Source: Actinomycetes bacterium
GTDB taxonomy: Bacteria > Actinomycetota > Actinomycetes > Propionibacteriales > Nocardioidaceae
DNA: 48,906 nucleotides
NCBI GenBank assembly: GCA_023396115.1
Contig: JAEWXC010000102.1
Location: 1-48,906, forward strand
Direction of reading: 5' to 3'
Notes under the pieces: model-generated
What the model saw: the letters and a program-made list of their open reading frames with translations, nothing else
Database searches by the model: none
Told to the model about the DNA's origin: nothing
Program-made: the position numbers and the translations under genes
Shown here: one piece after another, positions 1-8,035 of the stretch
Layout: every line of letters begins with the position of its first letter
How positions within the stretch are numbered: the stretch's first letter is position 1

Positions 1-334
1 ACTCTTCGTCGCCGGCCGCGACGACGACATGATCATCTCCGGCGGCGAGAACGTCTTCCCCCGCGAGCTCGAGGACGCCCTGATCGACCACCCCCGGGTC
101 CTCGACGTCGTGGTCACCGGCGTCGACAACCCGAAGTGGGGCCAGGTGCTCGGCGCCTACGTCGTCCCCCACCCCGGGGAGACGCTCACCGAGGACGAGG
201 TCGTCGCCTACGCCAAGGAGCGGGTGGCCCGGTTCGCGGTCCCGCGGGTCGTGATGTTCCTCGACGAGCTGCCCCGCAACCCCACCGGCAAGGTCATGAA
301 GCGGCACCTGCCCGAGTTCGACCGCCAGGCCTGA
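1..334 (+). CDS. Acyl-CoA synthetase / AMP-dependent ligase, C-terminal fragment (5' truncated by window)
   Basis: The reading frame enters from the left edge (first full codon at base 2) and stops with TGA at 332-334. The visible 110 residues are the mobile C-terminal subdomain of the ANL (acyl-CoA synthetase/AMP-ligase) superfamily. The hinge-region GRDDDMIISGGENVFP signature is followed by the EDALIDHPRV helix and ends in PRNPTGKVMKRHL, which carries the family's catalytic lysine (the K of TGKVMK) used in adenylate formation. The family activates a carboxylic acid, usually a fatty acid, with ATP and then CoA. The adenylation core lies outside the window, so substrate specificity cannot be judged. 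The next gene starts 74 bases downstream with its own promoter-like element, so this gene is probably the end of its transcript. Confidence 0.9.
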   Translation, partial: LFVAGRDDDMIISGGENVFPRELEDALIDHPRVLDVVVTGVDNPKWGQVLGAYVVPHPGETLTEDEVVAYAKERVARFAVPRVVMFLDELPRNPTGKVMKRHLPEFDRQA

Positions 335-396
335 CACCACCGAGCCTGACGACGCCAAACCTGTCAAGCCCAGCCCTGCACCAGCCGGTACCTGCC

Positions 397-402
397 TAGG
401 CT
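397..402 (+). promoter_or_regulatory. -10 element TAGGCT of a probable leaderless promoter
   Basis: TAGGCT fits the actinobacterial TANNNT -10 consensus and ends 6 bases before the ATG at 409. Transcription would therefore begin at or next to the start codon. No purine-rich ribosome binding site fits between the two. No clear -35 element is visible. Confidence 0.45.
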
Positions 403-408
403 GGAGCC

Positions 409-642
409 ATGTCGTACGTCGTCACCGACCAGAAGGACCGCCCGGTCAGCGCCCTCGTGGCGATCATCGTGGCCATCCTGTCCGCCGGCTACATGCTGCC
501 GTGGATGATCGCCGCTCTGCGCGGCAAGTCGAACCACTGGGGCGTGTTCTGGGTGAACCTGCTGCTCGGCTGGACCGTGATCGGGTGGCTGGCGGCGCTG
601 GTCATGTCGGTGCTGCCGCACAAGACCGTCGCCACCTTCTGA
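409..642 (+). CDS. Small membrane protein, superinfection-immunity (Imm_superinfect) family-like
   Basis: The product is 77 residues with two predicted membrane segments, about residues 14-36 and 45-70, separated by a short polar loop (LRGKSNHWG). The second segment holds LLLGWTVIGWLAALV, the hallmark pattern of the family named after phage T4 Imm. That family is common in bacterial chromosomes, where its role is mostly unknown. The ATG has no Shine-Dalgarno but follows a -10-like TAGGCT, suggesting leaderless translation. The gene stands alone, converging on the BCCT transporter gene. Family assignment rests on the motif and the size; a function in phage exclusion is not shown. Confidence 0.7.
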   Translation: MSYVVTDQKDRPVSALVAIIVAILSAGYMLPWMIAALRGKSNHWGVFWVNLLLGWTVIGWLAALVMSVLPHKTVATF

Positions 643-688
643 CGACCCGGTACCTCACGACCCGGCCCTGACGAGCCGGGAACGCCGA

Positions 689-727
689 CGGCCCGGGCAC
701 CGTGCACGGAGCACGGCACCCGGGCCG
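689..727. terminator. Bidirectional terminator hairpin
   Basis: Two 17-base arms (689-705 and 711-727) pair around a 5-base loop with a two-base internal mismatch. The hairpin lies between the convergent small membrane gene and the BCCT transporter gene. There is no U-run, as is usual for high-GC actinobacteria. Confidence 0.55.
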
Positions 728-769
728 ACGAGACGGACAGACCAGACGGGCAGACCAGACGCCCGGCGC

Positions 770-2818
770 TCAGCTCTGCCGCAGGAACTCCAGGTGCCGC
801 TCGTAGCGGTCCAGGCAGTCGTGGATGATCTGGCTGGCCCGGAAGCCCATCACGTCGTAGTCCAGGCCACCGGTCGCCCCGTGCACCTCGAGCCGCGCGT
901 ACTGGTCGCGCACCGAGATCATCCGACCGCCGTACGTCGGCACCGGCGCCCGGCGCACCTGCACCCGGTACAGGAACGGGTGCTCACCGGAGGTGTGGAT
1001 CTCCACGAACGCCGCCTGCTCGTGGTCCCCGTCCGGCTCCACCCCGACCCCGGAGACCACCTCGGCGGGCACCCCGCGCTTGGTCAGCTCGGCACCGACC
1101 TCGCTCAGCGCCGGCTCCACGATCTTGCGCAGGTACGCGGTCGCGTCGTCGACGTCGACGAAGTTGGTGGCCCGCGCGATCCGGGCCCGCCACGCCTCCT
1201 TCGAGTCGTCGACCACCGACCACGCCGGCGGGTGCTGCGTCCCGGCCAGCTCGGCCGCCCCGGGCCGCAGGTCGTCGAAGCGCAGCGCCTTGGCCAGCCC
1301 GAACATCACCAGCACGATGACGAACGCGAACGGCAACCCCATGATGATCGTGGCGTACTGCAACGTGCCGATCCCGCCGACGGCCAGCATCGCGATCGTC
1401 AGCAGCCCCGTGGCCGAGGCCCACACGACCCGCTGCCAGGCCGCGCAGTCCTGCTGCACGTCGTGCAGGTTCGAGCACAGGTTGCCCATCACCAGCGCGC
1501 CGGAGTCGGCTGAGGTGACGTAGAACAGCAGCCCGATCACGACCGCCAGGAAGACCGTGACCTGCGCGGCCGGGTAGTCCTGGAGCAGCTCGAAGAAGCC
1601 GCGGCCGTCGAACTCCTGGGCCACCGCCGCGAAGTCGGCGTCCCCGGACCGGACCCGGTCCAGCGCGGCGTTGCCGAACAGGCAGACCCACATCACGATG
1701 TAGGCGAACGGGATGGTCAGCGCCCCCAGCACGAACTGGCGGATCGTGCGGCCCCGGCTGATCCGGGCCAGGAACATGCCCACGAACGAGGCCCACGCCA
1801 CCCACCAGGCCCAGAAGAACAGGGTCCAGTAGGACTCCCACTCCGCTGCGTCGGTGAACGCGAACGTCTCCGTGGTCCGGGCCGCGAACGTCTGGGCGAA
1901 GTCGCCCACGTTCATCACCACCGACTCCAACAGGAACTGGGTCTTGCCGGTGACCAGCACCCACGCCGCCAGGCCCAGGGCCAGCACCACGTTGAGCTGG
2001 GAGAGGAACCGGATGCCCTTGTCGACCCCGGTCGTGGCCGAGACGGTCGCCATCGCCACCGCCAGCACGACCAGTGCGATCTGGGCGCCGGTGCCGATGG
2101 AGACGTCGAAGAGGAGGTTCAGCCCCACGTTGAGGAAGACCACGCCGATGCCCAGGCTGGTGGCGACACCGAAGATCGTGCCCAGCACCGTCGCGGTGTC
2201 CACCGCGTGCCCCAGAGCCCCGTCCACCCGCTTGCCGAACAGCGGCTGCAGCGCCGAGCGCACCGCCAGCGGCAGGTGCCGGCGGTAGGCGAAGAACGCC
2301 AGCGCCAACCCCATCAGCACGTACAGGCCCCACCCGGAGATGCCGTAGTGGAACAGCGTCCAGACCGTCGCCTCCCGGGCCGCCTCGACCGTCTCGCCCT
2401 CACCGACCGGCGGCGCGACGTACTGGCTGACCGGCTCGACGACGGAGTAGAACATCACGTCCGTGCCGATCCCGGCCGCGAACAGCATCGCCGCCCAGGC
2501 GAAGGTGGAGAACTCCGGGCGCGAGTGGTCCGGACCCAACCGGATGTGCCCGAACCGGGACAGCCCCAGGTAGACCACGAACACCAGCACCACGGTGGTC
2601 AGCAGGATGTAGAACCAGCCGAACGCGCTGGTCACCTTGCCGGTGACGTCGGTGATCACGCTGCTGGCGTTGTCGGGCGCCACGATCGCCCACACCGCGA
2701 TGGCCAGCACCCCGGCCATCGAGGCGATGAACACCGGCCACTTCGTGCTCGGTGCCGGCAACCGGGCCGCCGGATCGTCGGGTCGGGTCGGACGGGGGGC
2801 ACTCTCGGTCGCGGTCAT
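770..2818 (-). CDS. betT: BCCT-family choline/betaine transporter
   Basis: The 682-residue protein belongs to the betaine/choline/carnitine transporter family, which moves quaternary ammonium compounds across the cytoplasmic membrane by proton or sodium coupling. It shows the expected 12 hydrophobic segments and the family signature around YWTLFFWAWWVAW followed by ARISRGRTIRQF. A hydrophilic C-terminal domain of about 140 residues (from about residue 540) is longer than in BetP-like members and resembles the regulatory tail of BetT-type choline carriers. Its start codon overlaps the stop of the choline dehydrogenase gene in an ATGA (2815-2818), so the two are translationally coupled. Placement after betB and betA makes choline the likely substrate (inference). 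Confidence 0.9.
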   Translation of the reverse strand: MTATESAPRPTRPDDPAARLPAPSTKWPVFIASMAGVLAIAVWAIVAPDNASSVITDVTGKVTSAFGWFYILLTTVVLVFVVYLGLSRFGHIRLGPDHSRPEFSTFAWAAMLFAAGIGTDVMFYSVVEPVSQYVAPPVGEGETVEAAREATVWTLFHYGISGWGLYVLMGLALAFFAYRRHLPLAVRSALQPLFGKRVDGALGHAVDTATVLGTIFGVATSLGIGVVFLNVGLNLLFDVSIGTGAQIALVVLAVAMATVSATTGVDKGIRFLSQLNVVLALGLAAWVLVTGKTQFLLESVVMNVGDFAQTFAARTTETFAFTDAAEWESYWTLFFWAWWVAWASFVGMFLARISRGRTIRQFVLGALTIPFAYIVMWVCLFGNAALDRVRSGDADFAAVAQEFDGRGFFELLQDYPAAQVTVFLAVVIGLLFYVTSADSGALVMGNLCSNLHDVQQDCAAWQRVVWASATGLLTIAMLAVGGIGTLQYATIIMGLPFAFVIVLVMFGLAKALRFDDLRPGAAELAGTQHPPAWSVVDDSKEAWRARIARATNFVDVDDATAYLRKIVEPALSEVGAELTKRGVPAEVVSGVGVEPDGDHEQAAFVEIHTSGEHPFLYRVQVRRAPVPTYGGRMISVRDQYARLEVHGATGGLDYDVMGFRASQIIHDCLDRYERHLEFLRQS

Positions 2819-4623
2819 CGGTCCTCCTGGGGGGCCGTGGCGGTGGTGGGGGTGGTGCGACGTGCTGCGAGGGCAGTGGTGCCCGAGGGCGGGTCGGTGG
2901 TGGCGTCCCAGGCATCGTTGCGGGGGTCACCGACCGGGTACAGCGGGGCGCCGCTGCCGTGCCGGTACCAGGGCACCTCCAGCGCCGGCAGGGGCGTGTT
3001 GCCCGCGATCAGGTCGGCCGCCTTCTCCGCGACCATCATCACCGGGGCGTAGATGTTGCCGTTGGTGACGAACGGGAAGACCGAGGCGTCCACGACCCGC
3101 AGGCCCTCGGTGCCGTGCACCCGCATGCTGGCGGGGTCGGTGACCGCGGCGTCGTCGGTGCCCATCTTCGCGGTGCACGAGGGGTGCAACGCGGTCTCGG
3201 CGTCCCGGCGCACCCACTCGAGGATCTCCTCGTCGGTGCTCACCTGCGGTCCCGGGGAGATCTCGCCGCCGCTGAACGCCGCGAAGGCCGGCTGCTCCAG
3301 GATGTCGCGGGCGGCCCGCACCATCTCGATCCACTCCCGCCGGTCGTTCTCCGTGGACAGGTAGTTGAACTGGATCGAGGGGTGCTCGAACGGGTCGGTC
3401 GACCGGATCTTCACGTGCCCGCGGGTGTCGGCGTACATCGGGCCGATGTGCACCTGGTAGCCGTGGATGCCGTAGGGGCTCTCGGCCGGCTTGGACCCGT
3501 CGTAGCGGATCGCGATCGGCAGGAAGTGGAACATCAGGTTGGGCCACGCCACGTCGTCGTTGGACCGGATGAACCCGCCCGCCTCGAAGTGGTTGGAGGC
3601 CCCCACCCCGCGCCGCCCGAACAGCCACTCGGCCCCGATCCGGGGCTTGTGCTGGTGCGCCAGCCACGGCGCGATCGAGACCGGCTGGACCGACGCGTGC
3701 TGCACGTACACCTCGAGGTGGTCCTGCAGGTTCGCGCCGACCCCGGGCAGGTCCACCCGAGTCTGCACGCCGGCCGCGGCCAGCGTCTCGGGGTCACCGA
3801 TCCCGGCCAGCTGCAGCAGCTGCGGGGAGTTGAACGCCCCGCCGCACAGGATCACCTCACCGGCGGTGACCTCGCGGCGCAGCTTGCCGCCGCGCACGTA
3901 GTTCACACCGGTGCACCGGTTGCCCTCCATCCGCAGCCCGGTGACCATCGCCAGGGTCTCGACGGTGAGGTTCTTGCGCTGCCGCACCGGGTGCAGGTAG
4001 GCGCGGGCCGCGGAGAGCCGCCGGCCGCGGTGCACGTTGCGGTCGAACTTGGCGAAGCCCTCCTGGCGGTACCCGTTGACGTCGTCGGTCAACGGGTAGC
4101 CGGCCTGCTGGACGGCCTCGAAGAACGCCCCGAACAGCGGGGTGCTGGCCGGGCCGCGCTCGGTGACCAGCGGGCCGGAGCCCCCGCGCCAGGCGTCGGC
4201 GCCAGTGCTGCCGTCCTCGAGCAGGACGGTCTCCATCCGCTTGAAGTAGGGCAGGCAGTGCGCGTAGTCCCACTCGGCCATCCCGGGCTCGCCGGCCCAC
4301 CGCTGGTAGTCCATGGGGTTGCCGCGCTGGAAGATCATCCCGTTGATCGACGACGACCCGCCGAGCACCTTGCCGCGGGCGTGGTAGATCCGCCGTCCCC
4401 CCATGTGCGGCTCCGGGTCCGACTCGTACTTCCAGTCGTAGAGCCGGTTGCCGATCGGGTACGGCAGCGCCGCCGGCATGTGGATGAACGGGTCCATCCG
4501 GAAGTCGCTGCGGCCGGCCTCGAGGACCAGGACCCGCGTCGAGGGGTCGGCCGAGAGCCGGTTGCCGAGTGCGGAGCCGGCCGAGCCGCCTCCGACGATC
4601 ACGTAGTCGTAGTGCTGGTTCAT
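2815..4623 (-). CDS. betA: Choline dehydrogenase, GMC oxidoreductase
   Basis: The 602-residue protein is an FAD-dependent GMC-family oxidoreductase that oxidises choline to betaine aldehyde. The N-terminal dinucleotide-binding motif YVIVGGGSAGSALGNRL (about residues 6-22) binds FAD. GMC signature segments GKVLGGSSSINGMIFQRG and GAFNSPQLLQLAGIG follow, and the C-terminal catalytic region contains HPSCTAKMG and VTNGNIYAPVMMVAEKAADLI. The ATG at 4623 was chosen because it begins at the family's usual N-terminus and is preceded by a GGGGAG-type ribosome site; the same frame is open much further upstream but only as an antisense shadow of betB. It follows betB by 23 bases and overlaps the transporter gene by 4 bases. 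Confidence 0.92.
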   Translation of the reverse strand: MNQHYDYVIVGGGSAGSALGNRLSADPSTRVLVLEAGRSDFRMDPFIHMPAALPYPIGNRLYDWKYESDPEPHMGGRRIYHARGKVLGGSSSINGMIFQRGNPMDYQRWAGEPGMAEWDYAHCLPYFKRMETVLLEDGSTGADAWRGGSGPLVTERGPASTPLFGAFFEAVQQAGYPLTDDVNGYRQEGFAKFDRNVHRGRRLSAARAYLHPVRQRKNLTVETLAMVTGLRMEGNRCTGVNYVRGGKLRREVTAGEVILCGGAFNSPQLLQLAGIGDPETLAAAGVQTRVDLPGVGANLQDHLEVYVQHASVQPVSIAPWLAHQHKPRIGAEWLFGRRGVGASNHFEAGGFIRSNDDVAWPNLMFHFLPIAIRYDGSKPAESPYGIHGYQVHIGPMYADTRGHVKIRSTDPFEHPSIQFNYLSTENDRREWIEMVRAARDILEQPAFAAFSGGEISPGPQVSTDEEILEWVRRDAETALHPSCTAKMGTDDAAVTDPASMRVHGTEGLRVVDASVFPFVTNGNIYAPVMMVAEKAADLIAGNTPLPALEVPWYRHGSGAPLYPVGDPRNDAWDATTDPPSGTTALAARRTTPTTATAPQEDR

Positions 4624-4646
4624 GCCGCTCTTTTCTCCCCCGGGAT

Positions 4647-6146
4647 TCAGTGCGTCGTGTGGTCCGCGAACCACCCGGCAGGCGCAGGGCGGGTGTTGTG
4701 CCAGATGTGCTTGGTCTCGCGGTACTCCTCCAGTCCCAGACGGCCCAGCTCGCGGCCGATCCCGGACTGCTTGAAACCGCCCCACTCCGCGCCGGGCACG
4801 TAGGGGTGGTAGTCGTTGATCCAGACGGTGCCGTGCCGCAGCCGCTGGGCGACCCGCTCGGCGCGGCCCGCGTTCTCGCTCCACACCGCCCCGGCCAGGC
4901 CGTAGATGGTGTCGTTGGCGATCGCGACCGCGGCGTCCTCGGCCGCGTCGGTGTCGGCCCCGGAGAACGTCTCCACGGTCAGCACCGGCCCGAACGACTC
5001 CTCCTGCACGCAGCGCATCTCGCGGGTGCAGCCGTCCAGGATGGTGGGCTCGAAGAACCAGCCGTCGGCGAACTCCGCCCCCTCGGGGGCACCGCCGCCG
5101 CAGCGCAGCACCGCGCCGTCCTCGAGGGCGTCGGCGACGTACGCGGCGACCTTGTCGCGGTGCTGGGAGCTGATCAGCGGCCCGGTCTCGGCGGCCTCGT
5201 CGAACGGCCCGCCCAGACGGATCTGCCGGGCCCGGGCGACCAGAGCGTCGACCACCTGGTCGTGCACCGACTCCTCCACCACCAGCCGGGCGCCGGCCGA
5301 GCACACCTGACCGGAGTCCAGGAAGACCGCGGTGAGGGCGTTGTCGATCGCCGCCGGCAGGTCGGCGTCGGCGAAGATCACGTTCGGGTTCTTGCCGCCC
5401 AGCTCCAGCGCGATCCGCTTCACCGTCGGCGCCGCGGCCGCCATGATCGCGCGACCGGTCACCACCCCACCGGTGAAGGAGACCAGGTCGACCGCCGGGT
5501 GCTCGGTCAGCGGCGGTCCGACCACCGCGCCGGCGCCCAGCACCAGGTTGGCCACGCCGTCGGGCAGGCCCTCCTCGGCCAGCACCCGGCACAGCCACAC
5601 GGCGGTGTGCGGGGTCAGCTCGCTGGGCTTGAGCACGAACGTGTTGCCCGCGGCCAGGGCGGGTGCGACCTTCCAGCTGGTCTGCAGCAGCGGGTAGTTC
5701 CACGGCGTGATGAGGGAGCAGACGCCGACCGGCTCGTGCACGATCCGGCTGGACACGTCCGGCATCCCGGTGTCGACCACCCGGCCGGCGTCCGCGGAGG
5801 CCAGGTCGGCGAAGTGGCGGAACACCGCGACGATGTCGTCCACGTCGAGCTGGGACTCGGCGAACCGCTTGCCGGTGTCCAGGGACTCCAGCCGGGCGAC
5901 CTCGTCCCGGGCCCCCTCGAGCCGGTCAGCGACCCGGCGCAGCAGGGCAGCTCGCTCGGGGGCGGGGGTGCTGGGCCAGGTGCCGGCGTCGAACGCCCGT
6001 CGGGCGGCCCGGACCGCGGCCAGGGCGTCCTCAGCGGTGGCCTCGGCGACGGTGCCGACCTCGCGGCCGTCCGCGGGGCAGTGGATCGTGCGGGTCCCCC
6101 CGTCGCTCGCGGCGAGCCAGTTTCCGTCGATCAGCAGTGAGTTCAC
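4647..6146 (-). CDS. betB: Betaine-aldehyde dehydrogenase
   Basis: This NAD(P)-dependent aldehyde dehydrogenase, about 499 residues from the GTG at 6146, converts betaine aldehyde to glycine betaine, the last step from choline. Counted from that GTG, the oxyanion Asn is near residue 150 (ITPWNYP), the general-base Glu near 248 (LELGGKNP) and the catalytic Cys near 282 (GQVCSAGAR). An in-frame ATG at 6206 would add 20 residues (MTLRLGVARRPTP...) that do not look like the family's N-terminus. The sequence NSLLIDGNWLAA right after the GTG does, so the GTG is preferred. It is first in the betB-betA-BCCT run. No BetI-type repressor gene is adjacent, so regulation is not apparent. Confidence 0.9.
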   Translation of the reverse strand: MNSLLIDGNWLAASDGGTRTIHCPADGREVGTVAEATAEDALAAVRAARRAFDAGTWPSTPAPERAALLRRVADRLEGARDEVARLESLDTGKRFAESQLDVDDIVAVFRHFADLASADAGRVVDTGMPDVSSRIVHEPVGVCSLITPWNYPLLQTSWKVAPALAAGNTFVLKPSELTPHTAVWLCRVLAEEGLPDGVANLVLGAGAVVGPPLTEHPAVDLVSFTGGVVTGRAIMAAAAPTVKRIALELGGKNPNVIFADADLPAAIDNALTAVFLDSGQVCSAGARLVVEESVHDQVVDALVARARQIRLGGPFDEAAETGPLISSQHRDKVAAYVADALEDGAVLRCGGGAPEGAEFADGWFFEPTILDGCTREMRCVQEESFGPVLTVETFSGADTDAAEDAAVAIANDTIYGLAGAVWSENAGRAERVAQRLRHGTVWINDYHPYVPGAEWGGFKQSGIGRELGRLGLEEYRETKHIWHNTRPAPAGWFADHTTH

Positions 6147-6260
6147 GGCCCCACCCCTATCACCGAGCGGCGTCGGCCGTCGAGCCACGCCGAGGCGGAG
6201 CGTCACGGCTCACACCGACGACAACGCGCTCACCAGGGTCGCCACCTCCCCACCGGGTGG

Positions 6261-6279
6261 GCCGGGTGCGGGACCCGGC
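6261..6279 (-). terminator. Short hairpin after the PerM-type permease gene
   Basis: GCCGGGT and ACCCGGC form a 7-bp stem with a 5-base loop directly after the permease stop codon on the minus strand. It is short, so it is only a candidate terminator. The 133 bases from 6147 to 6279 must also contain the promoter of betB, but I see no convincing -10 or -35. Confidence 0.35.
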
Positions 6280-7524
6280 TCAGCGGTCCCGGACCCGGTC
6301 CACCGGCGGCCACGGCGGTGAGGTGGAGGCCGGGCGCAGACTCTCGGCGGTGGCCATCTCGTCGAGGTAGCGGAACACGACCGCGACCACGGCGACCACC
6401 GGTACGGCCAGGAACGCTCCGGAGATGCCGTACAGGGTGCCGCCCAGCGAGACCGCCAGCAGCACCACCGCGGCGTGCAGGTTCATCGACTTCGACTGCA
6501 GCATCGGCGAGAGCACGTTGCCCTCCAGCTGCTGCACCGCGATCACGATCACGGCCACCCACAACGCCCCGGTGACACCGTTGGAGACCAGCGCCACGAG
6601 CACCGCCAGGATGCCGGCGACGAAGGCACCGACGATCGGGATGAACCCACCGAAGAAGGTCAGCACCGCCAAGGGTATGGCGAGCGGCACCCCGACGATC
6701 AGCAGGCCGATGCCGATGAAGACGGCGTCGATGAAGCTCACCAGCGCCTGGGTGCGGATGAAGTTGCCCAGCGTCGACCACGCCCGGGTCAGCACCTCGG
6801 TGAGGTGACCGCCCACGTTCGGGCCGCTCATCCGGCGCAGCCAGGGCAGGAACTTGCGGCCGTCCTTGAGGAACAGGAACGTCAGGATCAGGGCGACCAC
6901 GAACGTCACCAGCGCCGAGGTGGCGGCGCCCACCCCGGTCAGCACGCCCGAGGCGATCGAGGAGGCCTGCTCGCCCAACTTGGACTGGACGGTCTCCAGG
7001 GCGGAGTCGACCTGGTTCTTGGAGACGAAGTTGGAGTCCTGCACCCACTCCTGGACCCGCTGCAGGCCGGCGGTGGCGTCCCCGACGATGTCCCCGCCCT
7101 GGTGGGCCACCTGGGGTGCGACCAGGAACCCGGCGGCGACCGCCAGCCCGATCGAGCCCACCAGGGTGAGACCGGCGGCCGCGGCCGCGGGCAGCTTGAG
7201 CCGGTTCTCCAGCAGCCCCGAGAGCGGGGCCAGCACGGTGGCGACCACCAGCGCCAGCACCAGCGGCAACAGGATGGTCCAAGCCAGCGCCACCACCTTG
7301 GTGAGGATGACGAAGGCGACCGCGATGAGGATCCAGCGCCAGCTCCACCGGGCCGTCCAGGCGATGCCGCGGCCGATGACCTGCTCGCGCGGCTGCAGCA
7401 CCGGCTGCTCGGGGAGGTCCTCGGGGTACTCCTCGGCGGTCGGGATCTGCGTGTCGTCTGCGGTGCCCTTCTCCTGCTCGGGGGACCCGGCGGCGGAGGA
7501 CCGGTCGTCGGAGGTGCCAGCCAT
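6280..7524 (-). CDS. AI-2E family transporter (PerM/YdiK-type permease)
   Basis: The product is 414 residues from the ATG at 7524. A hydrophilic acidic N-terminal tail of about 65 residues (MAGTSDDRSSAAGSPEQEKG...) precedes a membrane domain of about eight segments typical of the AI-2E exporter/PerM family, including LPLVLALVVATVLAPLSGLLE and the long amphipathic region near residues 130-200. The C-terminal half contains FFGGFIPIVGAFVAGILAVLVAL and QQLEGNVLSPMLQSKSMNLH, both characteristic. Named members export autoinducer-2 or act as Na+/H+ antiporters; the substrate cannot be predicted here. The frame is open to 7680, but the extra 52 residues overlap the divergent VOC promoter region and lack family similarity, so the internal ATG was chosen. 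Confidence 0.85.
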   Translation of the reverse strand: MAGTSDDRSSAAGSPEQEKGTADDTQIPTAEEYPEDLPEQPVLQPREQVIGRGIAWTARWSWRWILIAVAFVILTKVVALAWTILLPLVLALVVATVLAPLSGLLENRLKLPAAAAAGLTLVGSIGLAVAAGFLVAPQVAHQGGDIVGDATAGLQRVQEWVQDSNFVSKNQVDSALETVQSKLGEQASSIASGVLTGVGAATSALVTFVVALILTFLFLKDGRKFLPWLRRMSGPNVGGHLTEVLTRAWSTLGNFIRTQALVSFIDAVFIGIGLLIVGVPLAIPLAVLTFFGGFIPIVGAFVAGILAVLVALVSNGVTGALWVAVIVIAVQQLEGNVLSPMLQSKSMNLHAAVVLLAVSLGGTLYGISGAFLAVPVVAVVAVVFRYLDEMATAESLRPASTSPPWPPVDRVRDR

Positions 7525-7627
7525 CCGCCCAGTCTCGCCCCTCGCGGTGGTGGAGCGCCGGTGCCACGCGGAGACCTGGCGTACTCTCGCCACCGGGCCG
7601 CCCGGCCCGCGGAGCGAGGAGCGTGCG

Positions 7628-8035
7628 ATGCAGCTGGACCTGATGGTGCCGTCGGTGGAGATCGGGATCTCGACGACCAACCTGGACGCGATGGTCGAGT
7701 TCTACGCGGGCTTCCTGGAGCTCCCGCACACCGGCGACATGGACTTCCCCGGTGGTACCCAGAAGCGGTACTCGCTGGGCAAGAACGTGCTCAAGCTGGT
7801 CACCTACGACACTCCGCCCATCGAGGCCTCGCTGCCCGGCGGTGGCCCCGCCCAGACCGGGATCAGGTACGTCACCGTCGTGGTGAGCGGGTTGCGCGCG
7901 GTGCAGGAGGCGTTCGACGCCTCGCCGTACCAGGTCACCGTGCCCGTCACCGAGCTGGCCGAGATGCCCGGGTTCGGCTGGATGTACGTGGCCGACCCGG
8001 ACGGCAACTGGATCGAGATCTCGGGTTCCCTGTGA
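7628..8035 (+). CDS. VOC-family (glyoxalase/bleomycin-resistance fold) protein
   Basis: The 135-residue protein has the two beta-alpha-beta-beta-beta modules of the vicinal oxygen chelate superfamily. The first runs from EIGISTTNLDAMVEFYAGFL, and the second ends in WMYVADPDGNWIEISGSL, which contains the usual metal-site glutamate (E of WIEIS). The family includes metal-dependent lyases, dioxygenases and isomerases, so the substrate is open. A GCGAGGAG ribosome site lies about 7 bases before the ATG. The stop codon overlaps the GTG start of the next gene (GTGA, 8032-8035), implying co-translation with the formylglycine-generating-enzyme homologue. Confidence 0.85.
   Translation: MQLDLMVPSVEIGISTTNLDAMVEFYAGFLELPHTGDMDFPGGTQKRYSLGKNVLKLVTYDTPPIEASLPGGGPAQTGIRYVTVVVSGLRAVQEAFDASPYQVTVPVTELAEMPGFGWMYVADPDGNWIEISGSL

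Noticed and set aside
364..719. Minus-strand frames over the small membrane protein gene
   Set aside because: Composition-driven shadows; the plus-strand frame has clear membrane segments and family motif.
4624..5703. Upstream extension of betA by 360 codons
   Set aside because: The extra sequence is an out-of-frame shadow of betB; the FAD-binding N-terminus begins at the ATG at 4623.
2752..6140. Long open plus-strand frames opposite betA and betB
   Set aside because: No homology features, and the opposite strand encodes complete enzymes with intact active sites.
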